Assembly (NCBI GenBank): GCA_008501655.1
Contig: QQUK01000022.1
Location: forward strand, 1-8,701
Direction of reading: 5' to 3'
Origin: Calditrichota bacterium
GTDB lineage: Bacteria; Zixibacteria; MSB-5A5; GN15; FEB-12
DNA: 8,701 nt
Under the pieces are notes generated by a model. That model searched no databases and was not told where the DNA came from. It saw nothing but the letters and a program-made list of their open reading frames with translations. This document shows, one piece after another, positions 6,109 to 8,701 of the stretch. Positions within the stretch are counted from its first letter, which is position 1; each line of letters opens with the position of its first letter. A program made the translations under genes and the position numbers.

Positions 6109-7407
6109 TCAGTTTAAACAAGGCGCTGGCTGAGGACCACCGTTAAACATGTAATTAACAAGATAAACGATATCTCCGATATCAAGCAAAGTATTCCCAT
6201 CAACATCAGCTTCTTCAATACAATCCGGTGCCGGTCCACTCGCAAATGTATAAGTTACTAACCAGACTAAATCAGCGATATCAACCTGGTCATCCGGGTC
6301 ACCATCAAGATTACCTCTATTGCCAATACAGCAGCCACCTGCACACCCAACATCGTACAATCCAATAGTAGAACCGCTTGGGTTGTTTCCGTCAGCGCAA
6401 TATGAGTTACTCTGCAGTGTAAAATCTCCGGTTGCAGTATCACAGAATAACGGATCAGAGGATACATTTCCGAATGTATCGCCGTGCCAATATTTATCGT
6501 TTTGCCAGTTGAAGTTAGCGTTGCTATAGAGATTTGTATTTATGCAATTATAATGATTATCATCTGCAAAATAGTTTGCAATCCCCCCATAATTATTAAA
6601 AGCAATGATACAATTTCTCACCGTAGCCGTATCTACACCTGTGTGAACTGAACTGTTTTTTGGAGGTACATTTTCAAATACAAATCCAATGTCGTTAAAT
6701 ACAATCGTACAATGATCCAGGAGTACCGGCGGCTGCCCAATAGTTGGTGAATATGCAACACCAGCAAAGCCGTTATATGCAACTAATGTATTTCTAATAA
6801 CCATTTCCCTAAAAAACTCAATGCCGTTGTACTGGTTGTTCTGAACAATACAATTCTCAACAATTGTACCATATTTATAATTATATATTCCGAGTCCATT
6901 ACCCTCGATTCGGCAGTTAGAGATTCGACAGGATAATGAGTCGGGATCATCAAGAAAAATACCGTTTAGTCCGGAGTTCAGGATATTGCAGTTTTGTACG
7001 TTTGCTTTACCATTATCAAAAAATAATGCACCACCTTTAAATCCCCAAAGGTCATAATATGCATTGGTAAATGTAAACCCATCTATGACCGAGGATGTAT
7101 CTTCACCATTGTTTAAATATATTGCTGTATGTTGATCTAAAGAATCAGCCTGAACATCGACGATTGTACTATCGGCTCCCTTTTCAGATAAGAGTACGAT
7201 ATTGACTCCATTAAAAGTCAAGTCACGGTTCCCCGTTCCGGTATATGTTCCCGGAGCGACCAGAACCGTATCCCCTTCCAACGCGGCATCAATTCCAGCT
7301 TGGATTGTTGAATATTGAGAAGGTACTAAGTGTATCGTTGCAAAAGTAGAACTTACAAGCAGAAACATTAAAGCGACAATTATTTTTTTCAAACTGATTC
7401 CTTTCAT
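6109..7407 (-). CDS. Secreted parallel beta-helix protein with two dockerin-like C-terminal repeats (paralog 2)
   Basis: This 432-aa exported protein has no recognised specific function. Residues 1-23 form a Sec signal peptide (KK, then IIVALMFLLVSS, cleavage likely after TFA). Next comes the TIQAGIDAALEGDTVLVAPG block (34-53) that opens many bacterial right-handed beta-helix (pectate-lyase-like) proteins. The helix runs to about residue 310, with coils marked by N-C or H-C steps (Cys140, 165, 186, 233, 266, 288). A DPLFCDTATGDFTL segment (318-331) and the hinge GCAGGCCIG (354-362) lead to two dockerin-like repeats. Repeat 1 has a loop with Asn366, Asp368, Asp370, Asp376 and Asp379 (two residues longer than usual). 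Repeat 2 has Asp401, Asp403, Asn405, Asp409 and Asp412 (canonical 1-3-5-9-12 spacing). These should bind calcium; the partner is unknown. The ATG follows the upstream stop with no gap (TAAATG) and has no Shine-Dalgarno sequence, so translation probably depends on coupling. An adhesin, a polysaccharide-binding protein or a lyase would all fit; no catalytic site was identified. Confidence 0.9.
   Translation of the reverse strand: MKGISLKKIIVALMFLLVSSTFATIHLVPSQYSTIQAGIDAALEGDTVLVAPGTYTGTGNRDLTFNGVNIVLLSEKGADSTIVDVQADSLDQHTAIYLNNGEDTSSVIDGFTFTNAYYDLWGFKGGALFFDNGKANVQNCNILNSGLNGIFLDDPDSLSCRISNCRIEGNGLGIYNYKYGTIVENCIVQNNQYNGIEFFREMVIRNTLVAYNGFAGVAYSPTIGQPPVLLDHCTIVFNDIGFVFENVPPKNSSVHTGVDTATVRNCIIAFNNYGGIANYFADDNHYNCINTNLYSNANFNWQNDKYWHGDTFGNVSSDPLFCDTATGDFTLQSNSYCADGNNPSGSTIGLYDVGCAGGCCIGNRGNLDGDPDDQVDIADLVWLVTYTFASGPAPDCIEEADVDGNTLLDIGDIVYLVNYMFNGGPQPAPCLN
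7240..7293. repeat. 54-bp patch identical to the paralog (copy in paralog 2)
   Basis: These 54 bases match 8500-8553 perfectly. They encode residues 39-56 of the 432-aa protein (18 codons, DAALEGDTVLVAPGTYT core), with no synonymous difference. On both sides the genes differ at synonymous and replacement sites at once. The offset between the two copies is exactly 1260 bases. Confidence 0.9.
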
Positions 7408-8655
7408 TTATGGACATGGCAACGGTTCCGGACCATCTGCAAACATATAACTAACAAGATAGACTAAATCAGCAATATCAAAAAAAGTATCAACATTCAG
7501 ATCACCTTCAGGAGGACAAGCAAGATGAGGACCGCCGCTAAAAAACCAATCAACAAAATATACTAAATCTCCTATATCGATTATATCATCAGGACTGTTA
7601 TCAACATTACCTCTAATTCCAATACAGCAGCCACCAGTGCAACCGACATCGTACACACCAATAGTAGAACCGCTTGGATTATTCCCATCAGTACAATAAG
7701 AATTATCTTTCAAGGTAAAATCACCGGTAGCTGTATCGCAAAACAGAGGATCTATCGATACATTTCCGAAGACATCGCCATGAGAGTACTTATCATTTTG
7801 CCAATTTGTACCGTTCCCATAGACATTGGAATAGACACAATTATACTCAGCTTCTAAGTCCCAATAATTATAAATTCCGTAACTATCATTAAAGGCAACA
7901 ACCGTGTTTATTATTAATGATGTATCAACTACCATCACTTCTTTATCAGGAGGCAGAGGTAAAGTCCTGTCGAAATATATACCATAACCATTTGACACGA
8001 CAGTACAGTGATCGACAAGAACCGGATAGTGATTCATCCCTGAAGACTGCATAATACCAACCCAGGCATTGTTAGCAACAAGACAGTAGCGAATGTCTGT
8101 TGGAGCATACATGCCGATACCATAATTGGAATTATTTTGAATAGTGCAACTGTCAATCAGCGTTCCGTATTTTAGATTGTAAATACCGCCACTATTGTTT
8201 TGCAGTCTACAATGAGAGATCCTGCATGATGATATCCCGGTCGGGTATTCCAAAAATATCCCGACTTGAGAAGTTTCAAAACTACAATTAAGCACATTTG
8301 CAATTCCGGTGGTCATAAAAATACTATAAGTACCGTTCCGAAAGGAAAAACCATTGACCTGAGAAGTTGTATCTTCACCATTCTCGAAAATTATTCCGTA
8401 TAGTTCTGAACCAATATCAATTATCGTTGATTCAGCTCCGCTGGCTGACAACAGAACAAGATTTACACCATTAAATGTAATATCAGAGTTTCCAATACTG
8501 GTATATGTTCCCGGAGCGACCAGAACCGTATCCCCTTCCAACGCGGCATCAATACCTTCCTGTATTGTCGGATACACGGATGGTACTAAATGTGTGGCGG
8601 AAAAAAGAGATTGTGCAAAAATGAGGAGTACAAATAAAATCAGTTTAAAACACAT
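7408..8655 (-). CDS. Secreted parallel beta-helix protein with two dockerin-like C-terminal repeats (paralog 1)
   Basis: This 415-aa exported protein is the first gene of the pair and is clearly homologous to its downstream neighbour over the whole length. The signal peptide is residues 1-20 (hydrophobic ILFVLLIFAQSLF, cleavage likely after FSA). The TIQEGIDAALEGDTVLVAPG block (30-49) starts a right-handed beta-helix with cysteine steps at 124, 149, 170, 191, 217 and 273. DPLFCDTATGDFTL (302-315) and the GCTGGCCIG hinge (338-346) follow. Dockerin-like repeat 1 has Asn350, Asp352, Ser354, Asp360 and Asp363 (again a loop two residues longer); repeat 2 has Asp385, Asn387, Asp389, Asp393 and Asp396. 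I chose the ATG at 8653-8655 because AGGGAGG (8663-8669) lies 7 bases ahead; a TTG two codons upstream is less likely. The promoter is mostly outside the window: a TATATT at 8682-8687 could be its -10. Function and binding partner are unknown. Confidence 0.9.
   Translation of the reverse strand: MCFKLILFVLLIFAQSLFSATHLVPSVYPTIQEGIDAALEGDTVLVAPGTYTSIGNSDITFNGVNLVLLSASGAESTIIDIGSELYGIIFENGEDTTSQVNGFSFRNGTYSIFMTTGIANVLNCSFETSQVGIFLEYPTGISSCRISHCRLQNNSGGIYNLKYGTLIDSCTIQNNSNYGIGMYAPTDIRYCLVANNAWVGIMQSSGMNHYPVLVDHCTVVSNGYGIYFDRTLPLPPDKEVMVVDTSLIINTVVAFNDSYGIYNYWDLEAEYNCVYSNVYGNGTNWQNDKYSHGDVFGNVSIDPLFCDTATGDFTLKDNSYCTDGNNPSGSTIGVYDVGCTGGCCIGIRGNVDNSPDDIIDIGDLVYFVDWFFSGGPHLACPPEGDLNVDTFFDIADLVYLVSYMFADGPEPLPCP
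8500..8553. repeat. 54-bp patch identical to the paralog (copy in paralog 1)
   Basis: This is the partner of 7240-7293, in frame, encoding residues 35-52 of the 415-aa protein. Identity stops sharply on both sides. Confidence 0.9.
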
Positions 8656-8662
8656 TAACAAA

Positions 8663-8669
8663 CCTCCCT
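8663..8669 (-). promoter_or_regulatory. Strong ribosome-binding site of the first beta-helix gene
   Basis: AGGGAGG on the minus strand with a 7-base spacer to the ATG at 8655 is the strongest Shine-Dalgarno sequence in the window. It decides the start against the TTG at 8661, which would leave no spacer. By contrast the second gene of the pair has no such site. Confidence 0.8.
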
Positions 8670-8701
8670 ATTCTCTCATAAAATATAAACGATGAAATAA
8701 T

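Noticed and set aside
1..8701. tRNA, rRNA, riboswitch or mobile-element genes
   Set aside because: The gaps between genes are short and were read by eye. No cloverleaf, rRNA segment, known riboswitch core or transposase was found. A covariance-model scan would settle small RNAs.

Overview
The window reads as chromosomal DNA from a Gram-negative bacterium that is moderately AT-rich by eye. Two lines of evidence suggest an uncultured member of the FCB group, and candidate phylum Zixibacteria is my best guess. First, two secreted beta-helix proteins end in a Cys-rich hinge followed by two dockerin-like repeats of the type D-(I)-(A/G)-D-L-V-x-L-V-x-Y-M-F-x-G-G-P, a tail I associate with that group. 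Second, there is an outer-membrane-barrel-like protein with a Sec signal peptide. This placement comes from recognising motifs, not from a phylogeny.

Layout, left to right. (1) 1-1580, minus strand: a DUF512 radical-SAM-like protein, followed with a 4-base overlap by the first 100 codons of the ribosome-assembly GTPase Der, which runs off the left edge. A TTGACA-type promoter candidate sits at 1656-1683. (2) 1749-2498, minus strand: tatC, alone, with no tatA or tatB beside it. (3) 2499-2588: a short divergent intergenic region. (4) 2589-3260, plus strand: a signal-peptide-bearing putative beta-barrel protein, the only plus-strand gene. (5) 3261-3629: a gene-free stretch between convergent genes, almost filled by two 155-bp direct repeats (12 differences), each carrying two hairpins. 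(6) 3630-5991, minus strand: an operon glyA - MTH1187-family thiamine-binding protein - cutA - nrdR, with 1-base overlaps at two junctions and a 6-nt gap at the third. (7) 6071-6100: an intrinsic terminator. (8) 6109-8655, minus strand: two tandem paralogous secreted beta-helix/dockerin-like proteins with zero bases between stop and start. They share one 54-bp patch that is perfectly identical although the flanks have diverged.

How the genes fit together. The left and middle blocks are housekeeping: ribosome assembly (Der), protein export (TatC), one-carbon and serine/glycine metabolism (GlyA), and control of ribonucleotide reductase (NrdR). The right block is accessory: exported, probably surface or extracellular, calcium-binding-tailed proteins made from a two-gene transcription unit. 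No tRNA, rRNA, CRISPR array, transposase or phage gene was seen. The parts most worth following up are the paired hairpin repeats and the beta-helix pair with its apparent gene-conversion patch. I see no clear evidence of a wholly new multi-gene system.
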